DNA of 34,363 bases from a bacterium (lineage in GTDB: Bacteria; Electryoneota; RPQS01), in assembly GCA_018812265.1 (NCBI GenBank), contig JAHJDG010000182.1, positions 1-34,363 of the forward strand, written 5' to 3'. Below, piece by piece: positions 23,771-31,682 of this stretch (its first letter is position 1; the number at the start of each line of letters is the position of its first letter). The notes beneath the pieces are model-generated. The model saw nothing but the letters and a program-made list of their open reading frames with translations. It had not been told where the DNA came from and did no database searches. A program made the position numbers and the translations under genes.

Positions 23771-25495
23771 TTATTTGCCGGTTTGTTTCTTCAGATCTTC
23801 TTCCGCGGCCCGCCGTTCCCGAATGGCTTGTGCGCCGCGTTTCAAGAGATCCACGTTCTCGGGCGGCTTCTGCTCCTGAATTCCCAGATCGCCCATCGCA
23901 ATCTGCAGGGTGAAGCGGGTCACGTTCGCGTGGCCGATTTCCGTCTGCTCCGACACCAGGAGATCCACGCCGGTCACCGATCCGCTGCGCAGCAAATTGG
24001 ACATGAACTCGGAGACTTTCAGGTTCGAGCTGGTTACGCCCATCACTTTGGCTCCCGGTCCGCGGGGGGTGGCGCTCTCCTGAACGTCCGTAATCCACGT
24101 CAATTCAGGAAGGGCATTGTTGATGAGCTGCAGAAGTCTGATTCGCGCGAAACGGTTCCGGTCCAATCGCGATATCACGTCCATCCGCGCGGCGATATCG
24201 GCTCGTTTGCGGCTGAGACTCTCCACCAGCTCGATCTTGTCCTGATACAGACTCGCTTCTTTGCGAATCCCCTCGAGTCGTTTTCCCAGCGCGTCGAGCG
24301 CGCCTTCCTGAGAGAGATATACCATCACCATTCCGAACAGCAGAATGGAGAAGCCCATGATGGGCAGGACGGTGCCCAGTCCCGCGTATTTGACTTTGCG
24401 GTGTTCGGGCCGATCTTGCGCCAGCAGCAGATTGAAGCCGGGATGGCTGTCGTCGAGAAGCCTCAATGCCAGCCCCACCGCCGCCGCGAAGTCCGGGGCC
24501 GAGGCCGCCGCTACCGCCGGATCCACCGTCTTCGGATTGAGTTCAAACCGCTGGAACGGATCGCAAACGATGACCTCGATTCCGAACCGTTCGCGGAGAG
24601 CCGCTTCCAACATCGGCAAGTGTGCGCCGCCGCCGCACAGCATGATCCGCGAGAGAGGATTCTCGGCGCCCAGTCCGAAATACTCGGGGAAACTCCGCTC
24701 GATCTGCTCGGCAATCTTCTCGCTCACCCTGAAAGCCACCCGGTTCAATACCTCCGTTTCATCGAGACTGCGTTCGGCGGCCGCCAAGAGTGCCGCCGCC
24801 CGCTCGAACGGAATCCCCATTTCCCGGATCAGCTCTTCCACGTAGATCTTGCCGCCGACGTTGAGGTTGCGGTTCGTATCGTACACGCCGCCGGCGAAGA
24901 GGGTGACGTCGGTCGTTTGGAATCCAAGCTGCAGTACGGCGACCGTGCCCTGTTCCTCGAGATATCCGGCCTCCGTCAGCGCAGCCTGCAACGCAAACGG
25001 TTCGGCTTCGAGGAGTACCGGATGCCCGCCCGCCCATCGAAGGTGATCCACCGCGTCGCCAACCACTTCGTTCTTGGCGGCCACCAGCAGCACGCCCATT
25101 CGTCCGGTGTCGGGGTCCTGCGGAAGACGCGCATAGTCAAGGGACAGCTCCTTGATATCGTACGGAAGATTCGTTCGGGCTTCATAGGCGATGGTAGCGC
25201 TGAGCTCTTCCTCGCTCATCTCGTCGGTGGCTACGCGCTTAATCATTACTCGGCGGCCGCCGACGGAAATCGCGATCTCGCGGCCCTTGACCTGATTCTC
25301 TTTCAGCAACTCGCCAATGCGGCTGCAGACGGCGTCCGTGTCCATGACGACGCCTTCCACGATCGCATCATGGGGCAGCTCTTTGGACGCGATACGTTCC
25401 ACGCTCACCGAACCGCGCTTGGCTCGCAATACGGCGAGTTGAATGCTCCGACTGCCGATGTCGAGTCCGATTCCCAACTTGTTCCGTTTCGCCAT
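23771..25495 (-). CDS. PilM-PilN fusion protein of the type IV pilus alignment complex
   Basis: The 574-residue single chain joins two proteins that are usually separate. Residues 1-350 are PilM, a cytoplasmic actin-like (FtsA-type) ATPase fold: GIGLDIGSRSIQLAVL, VGGRRVMIKRV, IAYEARTNLPYDI, VLQLGFQTTDVTLF, and LCGGGAHLPML. Residues 354-358 (FNLLL) correspond to the INLLP motif at the PilN N-terminus that docks in the PilM groove. A membrane helix follows (about 372-394), then a coiled coil (about 395-445) and the PilN periplasmic domain (LLQLINNALPELTWITDV, VMGVTSSNLKVSEFMSNLLRSG). The end is a charged coil. The frame is continuous with no sign of a sequencing fusion. It begins 12 bp after the kinase-like gene. 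Confidence 0.92.
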   Translation of the reverse strand: MAKRNKLGIGLDIGSRSIQLAVLRAKRGSVSVERIASKELPHDAIVEGVVMDTDAVCSRIGELLKENQVKGREIAISVGGRRVMIKRVATDEMSEEELSATIAYEARTNLPYDIKELSLDYARLPQDPDTGRMGVLLVAAKNEVVGDAVDHLRWAGGHPVLLEAEPFALQAALTEAGYLEEQGTVAVLQLGFQTTDVTLFAGGVYDTNRNLNVGGKIYVEELIREMGIPFERAAALLAAAERSLDETEVLNRVAFRVSEKIAEQIERSFPEYFGLGAENPLSRIMLCGGGAHLPMLEAALRERFGIEVIVCDPFQRFELNPKTVDPAVAAASAPDFAAAVGLALRLLDDSHPGFNLLLAQDRPEHRKVKYAGLGTVLPIMGFSILLFGMVMVYLSQEGALDALGKRLEGIRKEASLYQDKIELVESLSRKRADIAARMDVISRLDRNRFARIRLLQLINNALPELTWITDVQESATPRGPGAKVMGVTSSNLKVSEFMSNLLRSGSVTGVDLLVSEQTEIGHANVTRFTLQIAMGDLGIQEQKPPENVDLLKRGAQAIRERRAAEEDLKKQTGK

Positions 25496-25507
25496 GGCCG
25501 TTCGTCC

Positions 25508-26683
25508 TCAGACGTGAGTGGTTTCACGGGATAGGTTCGACTGCGTCGGCGAGGGAGCGGCTCCGATGCTGAACGTTTCCACCGGGCGTCGCGGCAACGT
25601 AACGCGAAACTCGCTGCCTTTGCCGACCCGGCTTTGCACCGAAATCCGTCCTCCCATCGCTTCCACCAGCAGTCGAACGATGGTCAGCCCCATCCCGGCG
25701 CCCTGCGCTCCGGATGCCGCTGAACCCGCTCCGCGATAGTACTTATCAAAGATATTGGAAATTTCGCCTTCCGGGATTCCTACGCCGTTGTCGCGCACGA
25801 AGATGTCCACATAGGTCTCGTGGTCTTCGACCGTCAACCCGATCTTCCCGTCGTGCAACGTGTGGTGCATTCCGTTTTGAATCAGGTTCATCAGCACGCG
25901 ACAGAGAGCTTCTTTCGGCAGATACATCGGCTGCACGCTCTTCGGAACCGAAAATTCCAGTTCCACGTTCCGCCGCGTCGCCTCGTCGCTGCAATGGGCC
26001 ACGGCATTGGCCACCGCCTCCGCCACGTTCACGACGTCGAGTTCGGTTTCCAGAGCGGAATTCTCAAGTCGGCGAACATCAAGGATATTCTCCACGATCC
26101 GCGCCAGATGATCCACTTCTTCCTCGATAATCTGCGTATAACGCGCGTGTTGCGCTTCCGACAGATCACCGTATCGTCGCAGAGTGTATACGTACCCTTT
26201 GATGAGTCCGAGCGACGTGCGCAGAGCGAAATCCACCGACGTCCGGCGGCTCTCCGATGCGTCCCAGAGTTTCTGCTCGAGAACAATCTCCTGGCTTACG
26301 TCCCGCCCGATCCCGGCGATCGCCCATACCTCTCCATTGTGAATGAGCGGACTCTCCAGGAGTTCGAACGTATACTGCCGATTCTTGCCGATCGTATAGG
26401 TGCGCGTCGAGCGCTCGGGGATTCGCTGTCGTCGGATTTCGTCGAGGACTCGGCGGGTGATGGCCACTTGTTCGCCTTCGAGCCTGTCGAACACCGTCGA
26501 ACCGATCATTTTCTCGCGCGGCAACTGGAAGACCACGCACATCCGCGGATTGACCTCCAGGTACTCGCCCGTGGGCGTGGCCACGTACACGATGTCGAGG
26601 CCCGTTTCCACCACGACTTGCCACGGGTGTTCGCCCAACAAACCGTGCGGACGGTCTTGAAGCCGCTGCAGCGCCTCGGTCAC
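25508..26683 (-). CDS. PAS-domain histidine-kinase-like protein lacking the phospho-acceptor His
   Basis: The 391-residue soluble protein starts at a GTG after AGAAGGAG and overlaps the response-regulator stop by 4 bp. A PAS domain spans about 20-135 (DIVYVATPTGEYLEVNPRM, then GIGRDVSQEI). A HisKA-like helical hairpin follows, but the H-box reads SVDFALRTSL at 149-158, so the usual HELRTP His is Phe152 and Pro is Ser. The DNA there (GTG GAT TTC GCT CTG CGC) leaves no doubt. The HATPase domain keeps an N-box Asn270 (NLIQNGMHHT), G1 DNGVGIP (298-304), and G2 GAGMGLTIV. It probably binds ATP but cannot autophosphorylate in the standard way. It may be a phosphatase or conformational partner of the adjacent regulator. 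Confidence 0.88.
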   Translation of the reverse strand: MTEALQRLQDRPHGLLGEHPWQVVVETGLDIVYVATPTGEYLEVNPRMCVVFQLPREKMIGSTVFDRLEGEQVAITRRVLDEIRRQRIPERSTRTYTIGKNRQYTFELLESPLIHNGEVWAIAGIGRDVSQEIVLEQKLWDASESRRTSVDFALRTSLGLIKGYVYTLRRYGDLSEAQHARYTQIIEEEVDHLARIVENILDVRRLENSALETELDVVNVAEAVANAVAHCSDEATRRNVELEFSVPKSVQPMYLPKEALCRVLMNLIQNGMHHTLHDGKIGLTVEDHETYVDIFVRDNGVGIPEGEISNIFDKYYRGAGSAASGAQGAGMGLTIVRLLVEAMGGRISVQSRVGKGSEFRVTLPRRPVETFSIGAAPSPTQSNLSRETTHV

Positions 26684-27099
26684 GACCGCACTCCTTCTGT
26701 GCTTTGCCGCGAAAGCAAACGGATTCGCGAGACCAGTTCCTTCATCGAAAACGGTTTCATGAGATAATTCACGTCAGTTCCGTCGAAATTCACCGAGCCT
26801 TTTGCCGGCTCCCCCGTGGCGGACACGAAAAGAAGCGGAATTTGGGCCGTTCGCCGATCGGATTTCAGTCCGGCCGCCATCGTGAAACCATCCATGTCGG
26901 GCATGGCCACGTCGGTAACGATCACGTCCGGGTTCATCGCCAGCGCCATTTCATGCACTTTGCGGGGATCATGCACGCGCTCCGTAAGAAAGCCTTCCAC
27001 TTCCAAGGCGACAGCCAGCATTTCCGTGTATCGGGGATCATCATCCACGATCAGTACCTGCGTCAGCCTAGTCTGCCGATCATCCATTGCGCTTCCCAT
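26680..27099 (-). CDS. Single-domain response regulator (receiver only)
   Basis: The 139-residue protein is a CheY-like receiver with no output domain. All active-site residues are present: acidic pocket Asp19-Asp21 in LIVDDDPRY, phospho-acceptor Asp63 in VTDVAMPDMDG, Ser93 in FVSATGEP, and Lys115 in YLMKPFS. The start at 27099 has a distant GGGAGAG; an internal ATG at 27087 (MDDRQ) is also possible. Its stop overlaps the GTG of the kinase-like gene, so the two are translationally coupled, and it should be the direct partner of that protein. Without an output domain it must work through protein contact, plausibly with the pilus or the adjacent AAA+ protein. Confidence 0.9.
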   Translation of the reverse strand: MGSAMDDRQTRLTQVLIVDDDPRYTEMLAVALEVEGFLTERVHDPRKVHEMALAMNPDVIVTDVAMPDMDGFTMAAGLKSDRRTAQIPLLFVSATGEPAKGSVNFDGTDVNYLMKPFSMKELVSRIRLLSRQSTEGVRS

Positions 27100-27166
27100 A
27101 CAATCCGTTACTCTCCCGTCCTTCGCCGCGTTTGAACGCTGACGAGCCTATTCAGTTTCCCCCGCA

Positions 27167-28552
27167 TCAGAGCCGTTTCAATCCCGGTACGTCCTGCGAC
27201 GAATCCGTCTGAGCTTCACCGGACGGCCTGCCGATTCCCGTGTCAAGAAGCATCCGAATCTTCTCTGCGCTTCCGGCCGTCAAGCTGACTCCGCAGTAGT
27301 CGGCAATGTCCCGGACGACCGAGATCGTCACGTCTTGACCCTCGATCACGTTCATCGCCACCAATTGCTGCGCAACGTTGATCAAGTCTCTCAGATCGTC
27401 GCCGCTGCTGGCGGCCAAGAAATCGAGGACGTCGTCGGAAACGCTGACCCGACCGATCCGGCTGCGGACGATCTCGCGCTTGCCCGGTTCCGAGTAGCGG
27501 CCGATGTGCGCAATCACTCCCGATTCAATAATCATGCGCAGATCCTGACTCCATCTTGGCTCGGTCACCAAGTTGTTGTCGGCCGCCAGTACCAGCTGCT
27601 TCTGACTCCTCTCCATGTGCCGGTAGGTGTCCGCCAGTTCACGCTGTGCCCACGGGTGGGTCAAGAGCGCCTCCGCATCATCCACCATCAACAGATCAAG
27701 CTCACGATAGAGATAGCGGAAGAAATTCAGTTTGTTGTCGCGGATACATTCGAAAAGATCGTCCACAAACCCTTGTCCGGTCGTGAGAACGAGGCGCTTC
27801 AAGGGCGATTGAGTGGACACGAAGTTGGAGATCGCGTGAAGCAGATGCGTCTTGCCCGTCCCCGGCGCGCCCCACAGATGGCAGGGATTGTATCCGCTGT
27901 CCGCCTCAAAGCGGGCGATGGCGCGCGCCACTCCGACGGCGAACTGGTTTGCCGAATCGGCTACGAACGTGTCAAAGATCGCGCCCCGACGGGGTGACAT
28001 ACTCTTCCCGACCGGCAACATGCTGCCTTCCTCCATGAGGTCGCGCGGTCGGCTTCTGCGGCCGGAATCATCGGCACATCGGATCACGGCGTCTGAGTCC
28101 GGTTCGTGATGAGGTTCACCGTAGTGGAGATAGACGGCGTGTTCGATGGCGTCATAGCGAGCGGAAAAAGGTTGCACGTCGAAGTCCGTCACCGACCGAA
28201 GCGCGGCCAGCGCCTCAGGGCCGGTCGGCTCCGCCATGGCCACCGCCAGCGTGTTGCCGCTTCTTCGAAACGGAATCAGATGGTGCTTGTGTGCCACCGC
28301 CCCCGGCACATGGCGAACCGCTTCGGGATCAATCTCCACGTCCTCCAGCTTCAGGAATCGAATCTGAAACGCATCGTCATAGATGGCGCGGATATCCTCG
28401 GCCGACAGCCATCCCAACTCAATAAACGCCTGATCCAGAGCGATCCCTTTCTGTTTCGTCAGAAGGATCGCTTCCTTCAGTTGCTCGGCCGTGATGATCT
28501 GCCGGTGGATCAGCACGTCCGCCAGACTATGCTCCGCTGCCGTCGGCGTCAT
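27167..28552 (-). CDS. Fusion of GspE/MshE N-terminal domain with a DnaA-type AAA+ ATPase
   Basis: The 461-residue protein combines two units. Residues about 9-145 match the N-terminal domain of pilus/secretion ATPases (MshEN/T2SSE-N): LADVLIHRQIITAEQLKEAIL, LDQAFIELGWLSAEDI and HHLIPFRRSGNTLAVAMAEP. The RLG residues of c-di-GMP-binding MshEN motifs are not conserved. A charged linker leads to a DnaA-like AAA+ module from about 192: FDTFVADSANQFAVGVARAIA, Walker A GAPGTGKT (228-235), Walker B LLMVDDAEAL (Asp291/292), a sensor-1 region LVLAADNN, and sensor 2 DDLRDLINVAQQL. The DnaA HTH DNA-binding domain is missing, as in Hda. Its ATG overlaps the preceding stop (ATGA). It probably assembles with the pilus machinery or its regulators; this is inferred only. 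Confidence 0.85.
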   Translation of the reverse strand: MTPTAAEHSLADVLIHRQIITAEQLKEAILLTKQKGIALDQAFIELGWLSAEDIRAIYDDAFQIRFLKLEDVEIDPEAVRHVPGAVAHKHHLIPFRRSGNTLAVAMAEPTGPEALAALRSVTDFDVQPFSARYDAIEHAVYLHYGEPHHEPDSDAVIRCADDSGRRSRPRDLMEEGSMLPVGKSMSPRRGAIFDTFVADSANQFAVGVARAIARFEADSGYNPCHLWGAPGTGKTHLLHAISNFVSTQSPLKRLVLTTGQGFVDDLFECIRDNKLNFFRYLYRELDLLMVDDAEALLTHPWAQRELADTYRHMERSQKQLVLAADNNLVTEPRWSQDLRMIIESGVIAHIGRYSEPGKREIVRSRIGRVSVSDDVLDFLAASSGDDLRDLINVAQQLVAMNVIEGQDVTISVVRDIADYCGVSLTAGSAEKIRMLLDTGIGRPSGEAQTDSSQDVPGLKRL

Positions 28553-29268
28553 TCGTCACCCTGCGAATCGCGTACGTCTCCGAGCAACGTCATCTGCCGG
28601 CCGGCCTCGGCTCCCGCCCAGAACAACGCTTCGGGCGCAGTCTGCGACTGGGCCGAGAGAACCGTGGCAAACTGACCCGTCTTGACGATCAGCAAGGTAT
28701 GCTCGCCCTGCCGGACGTACAATGTCTCCGGCTGATCGCCGGCGTTTCCCAAGAACGTTTTCAACTGCCGATTCAGCCACTCGCGGGTTTCCTGATCCCG
28801 TTCCGTGGTCATCTCCACAAGCCCTCCGGCACTCACCGTCAAACTCTGTATTTCCGGGACTCGCTGGCGAAGATGACGCAAGACTTCTTCCAGCTCCGGT
28901 CCGGCCGGCGTTTCAACTTCCGCGGCGCGAGGCATCTCCTTGGAATGCGGCGTGGAGCGAATACGAGCCAACAATTCCAATGAACTCTCACGGATCGAGC
29001 GCGCGGGGGGAAGCGAGCCGGGCTCCAGCAGGTACGTTCCTTCCGTCCAATCGGCCAGCTCTTCCAGCGCCGGAGGACCCTCAATGCGGACGGTTCCCTC
29101 GATGGACAGTGCGTGGGCGATCTGTCCGTTGACCAGCCAGGCAACGCCGATCCGTCGGCCACTCCGAAGCCGCAGCGCCCCACTCCAGTTTTCACCGAGA
29201 AGCGACTCGATCAAGGGAATCACTCGATCCCGTTCAATCTGACCCAATCTTGCCCGATGTGTGCTCAT
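28549..29268 (-). CDS. DUF4388 (PATAN-like) and Roadblock/LC7-like protein
   Basis: The 239-residue cytosolic protein has two parts. The N-terminal half (about 10-100) fits the DUF4388 pattern: a WSGALRLRSG strand pair, LVNGQIAHAL, PALEELADWTEGTYLLEPG. DUF4388 domains occur in bacterial signalling and gliding-motility proteins. The C-terminal half (about 125-230) looks like a Roadblock/LC7 fold (VPEIQSLTVSAGGLVEMT, TLYVRQGEHTLLIVKTGQFATVLSAQSQ), as in MglB, the GTPase-activating partner of MglA that sets pilus polarity in Myxococcus. It overlaps the AAA+ gene by 4 bp and follows pilT by 23 bp. No MglA-like GTPase lies in this window. Assignment to these folds is by pattern and moderately sure. 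Confidence 0.65.
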   Translation of the reverse strand: MSTHRARLGQIERDRVIPLIESLLGENWSGALRLRSGRRIGVAWLVNGQIAHALSIEGTVRIEGPPALEELADWTEGTYLLEPGSLPPARSIRESSLELLARIRSTPHSKEMPRAAEVETPAGPELEEVLRHLRQRVPEIQSLTVSAGGLVEMTTERDQETREWLNRQLKTFLGNAGDQPETLYVRQGEHTLLIVKTGQFATVLSAQSQTAPEALFWAGAEAGRQMTLLGDVRDSQGDE

Positions 29269-29291
29269 GGCCTGCCATGCCCTCCGTCAAA

Positions 29292-30416
29292 TTACCCGGA
29301 CACATTCGTCGTAACCGCCGTCTCCGCAGCCGTCAGACGGGAACCCGACGTATTGATGCCTCGAATGGCCATCTCGACGTCATGCGGGTTGCTGGCGCTT
29401 TCCATGGCCATTTCGTGGCTGATGTATTGCTGGCGAAGCAGTATCAGAATGGATTGATCGAACGTTTGCATTCCGTGCGCGCCTCGATCATCCTCCAGTA
29501 ATCCTTGCAGCATGTGCATTTTATCCGGATCCGCCAGACACTCCCGAATCGCCGCCGTATTCACCAGAACTTCCACGATCGGAACTCGACCGTTCCGGTC
29601 GGCTCGCGGCACCAACCGTTGACTGACCAGCGCCTGTATGGTTCCCGACAGGATAGACCGCACCTGCCCCTGTTCATTCAAGGGGAAGAATGAGATGATT
29701 CGGTTGATCGCCTCCACGGCGTTCAACGTATGCAACGTCGTGAGCACCAGATGCCCGGTCTCGGCGGCCTGCAACGCGACCTTCATCGTTTCGTGATCGC
29801 GAATCTCACCCACCATAATGACGTCCGGATCTTCACGAAGCGCGTGCGTCAGCGCGGAGTGAAAGCTCCGCGTATCTATGGCGACCTCACGCTGCGCAAT
29901 GAGGGACTTCTTGTTGCTGAACAGATACTCGATCGGATCTTCGATGGTCAGGATGTTCGCGCTGCGACGACTGTTGATATACTCGATAATGGCGGCCAGC
30001 GTGGTGGACTTGCCCGAACCGGTCGCTCCGGTCAAGAGAACGATTCCCCGCCTTAGGGTGGCGATCCGCTCCATCACCGGCGGCAGCATTAGTTCCTCAA
30101 AGGTCGGAATCAGGGTCTTGATCGAGCGAATGGCCAGACCCGGAGTTCCCTTCTGAAAGTAGACGTTGACACGAGTCCGGCCATGGCCGGGAACGCTCAC
30201 GGCAAGATCCAGTTCTTTCTCTTGATACAGAGTCTCGATCTGCGGCGGCGTCAGAATTTCCTTCAGAAACGCCTCCATTTCCGCTCCCGTAATCCGCTCC
30301 GAGCGCGTGGCATACAGCTCGCCGTCTATGCGGAGGACGGGCAACGATCCGACCCGCAGATGAAGATCCGACGCCTTCTTCACGAACAGAAGTTCCAATA
30401 AGCCGCGTACGTCCAT
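29292..30416 (-). CDS. pilT: Twitching-motility retraction ATPase PilT
   Basis: PilT is the hexameric ATPase that disassembles and retracts type IV pili. The 374-residue length is typical. Motifs: N-terminal SDLHLRVGSLPVLRIDGEL (16-34), Walker A GATGSGKST (130-138), Asp box LTIEDPIEY (157-164), Walker B DPDVIMVGEIRD (196-207, catalytic Glu204), and His box TGHLVLTTLHT (220-230). The C-terminal AIRNL motif of classical PilT is altered to AIRECL, so coupling of ATPase to retraction may differ. The extension ATPase PilB and platform PilC are not in the window. The gap to the upstream TPR gene is 68 bp and the ribosome-binding site is weak. Confidence 0.95.
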   Translation of the reverse strand: MDVRGLLELLFVKKASDLHLRVGSLPVLRIDGELYATRSERITGAEMEAFLKEILTPPQIETLYQEKELDLAVSVPGHGRTRVNVYFQKGTPGLAIRSIKTLIPTFEELMLPPVMERIATLRRGIVLLTGATGSGKSTTLAAIIEYINSRRSANILTIEDPIEYLFSNKKSLIAQREVAIDTRSFHSALTHALREDPDVIMVGEIRDHETMKVALQAAETGHLVLTTLHTLNAVEAINRIISFFPLNEQGQVRSILSGTIQALVSQRLVPRADRNGRVPIVEVLVNTAAIRECLADPDKMHMLQGLLEDDRGAHGMQTFDQSILILLRQQYISHEMAMESASNPHDVEMAIRGINTSGSRLTAAETAVTTNVSG

Positions 30417-30484
30417 AATGTCTTTGCCGACCTGCTCCGTCTGGTTTTCCGATCTCCTACCCGATGTCCGTGGGACGCCCGCGA

Positions 30485-31672
30485 TCAGGACGCCGTTTCG
30501 CCGCTCCCCAGCCGATCGCTCAATTCGGATATCCGTTCCTCGACGTCTCCATAGGAAGGATTCCGCTCGCGAACGGCCTCGAAATGGGACAGCGCTTCCC
30601 TCAAATTCCCCAGCAGCTCGTGTAAGTTGCCGATTTGGAAGCCGAGCGCAACCTGAGCATCGTCATCGTTAGATTGAGCCGCGCGCTCGCGCTCCAGTAG
30701 ATCGAGCGCCGCCGGCAGGTCGTCCATTTCATGCAGGCATTCGGCCAACGCCAGCGAAGCCCGGATCCGCATGGACGGATCTTTCCGCGCTTGCTCAAAC
30801 TCGGCGACGGCGGCATCCCACAGCTTCATTTCCTTGTATACGACTCCAAGATCATAATGATCTTTGCCCTCACCAGACGATAATTCCGGACCGACATCAA
30901 CCTGTATCCCGCCGGTCGGCGACGAAGTTCCGGGTACGGTTCCCATACCGGACGGCATCGTATTGCCGTACATATCGGCATCGGTCTCGGGATAACTATC
31001 CAATCCCTCCAGACCGATCAATCCATCGGAAGAACTTCGCGCTTTCGCAGGCTGCGCCGCCGTATCCTCCGCAAGCGCCGGCTGCTCTGGGAACATGGCG
31101 GTTTTGTGTGTATCATCCGGCGTGCGCTCTTCGATAGCCCGCGCGTACTCGTCGAGTCGCTGTTGCAGTTCGAAGTCTTCAATACCGCTCTCCGCCCAGA
31201 TCGTCTTGAGTTCGCCGACGAGGTGACGGTGACGCAGGGACACTCCGAGAATTCTCTTCACCAGCGCCCGGACGTCCTGTTCGGCGGGGTGTTTGGCAAG
31301 TTTCAGATAGCTGCGCAGCGATCCCAGGCAATCGGCGTGGTATTCAAGGCCCAGATAGGCGTCGGCCAGAAACAAATGCACGCCTTCTTCCTCGGGGACC
31401 AGCCGCAGTACCTTGCGCGCGACGCCGAGCGAGTTCTCGTACAGCCCCTCCGAGGCGAAGCCCTCGATCGCGCGTCGCCACGCTTCGGTCGCCTTCGGAC
31501 GGGTGCCGCTGTGCCAATAGAGATCCCCGAGGCGGTTCCACGTCGCAAAGTCGCGATCGGCCTCCTGCAGCCGTCGCTCGTAGTGGGAAATCGCCTTCCC
31601 CCACTTGCGTTTGCGAACCGCTTCGCGGATGCTCTGCTCGGATTCTTCTCGACCGCCGAACAATTTCTTCAT
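30485..31672 (-). CDS. Cytoplasmic tetratricopeptide-repeat protein of the pil operon
   Basis: The 395-residue protein has no signal peptide. TPR-like helical pairs occur at about 15-130 (WGKAISHYERRLQEADRDF, TWNRLGDLYWHSG, KATEAWRRAIEGF) and again at about 270-390 (HYDLGVVYKEMKLWDAAVAE, LALAECLHEMDDLPAALDLL, LHELLGNLREALSHFEAV). A middle linker (about 185-260) is rich in Ser, Thr, Pro and Gly. TPR proteins act as assembly scaffolds; here the partner may be pilus or FimV-like components, inferred from its place between the prepilin and pilT genes. GAGGAATCAGCG precedes the ATG, 11 bp after the PilX-like stop is reached on the other side. Confidence 0.8.
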   Translation of the reverse strand: MKKLFGGREESEQSIREAVRKRKWGKAISHYERRLQEADRDFATWNRLGDLYWHSGTRPKATEAWRRAIEGFASEGLYENSLGVARKVLRLVPEEEGVHLFLADAYLGLEYHADCLGSLRSYLKLAKHPAEQDVRALVKRILGVSLRHRHLVGELKTIWAESGIEDFELQQRLDEYARAIEERTPDDTHKTAMFPEQPALAEDTAAQPAKARSSSDGLIGLEGLDSYPETDADMYGNTMPSGMGTVPGTSSPTGGIQVDVGPELSSGEGKDHYDLGVVYKEMKLWDAAVAEFEQARKDPSMRIRASLALAECLHEMDDLPAALDLLERERAAQSNDDDAQVALGFQIGNLHELLGNLREALSHFEAVRERNPSYGDVEERISELSDRLGSGETAS

Positions 31673-31682
31673 CGCTGATTCC

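Noticed and set aside
23783-25534. 583-codon plus-strand frame
   Set aside because: Antisense to the PilM-PilN fusion; GC-rich codon structure keeps stops out of the opposite frame.
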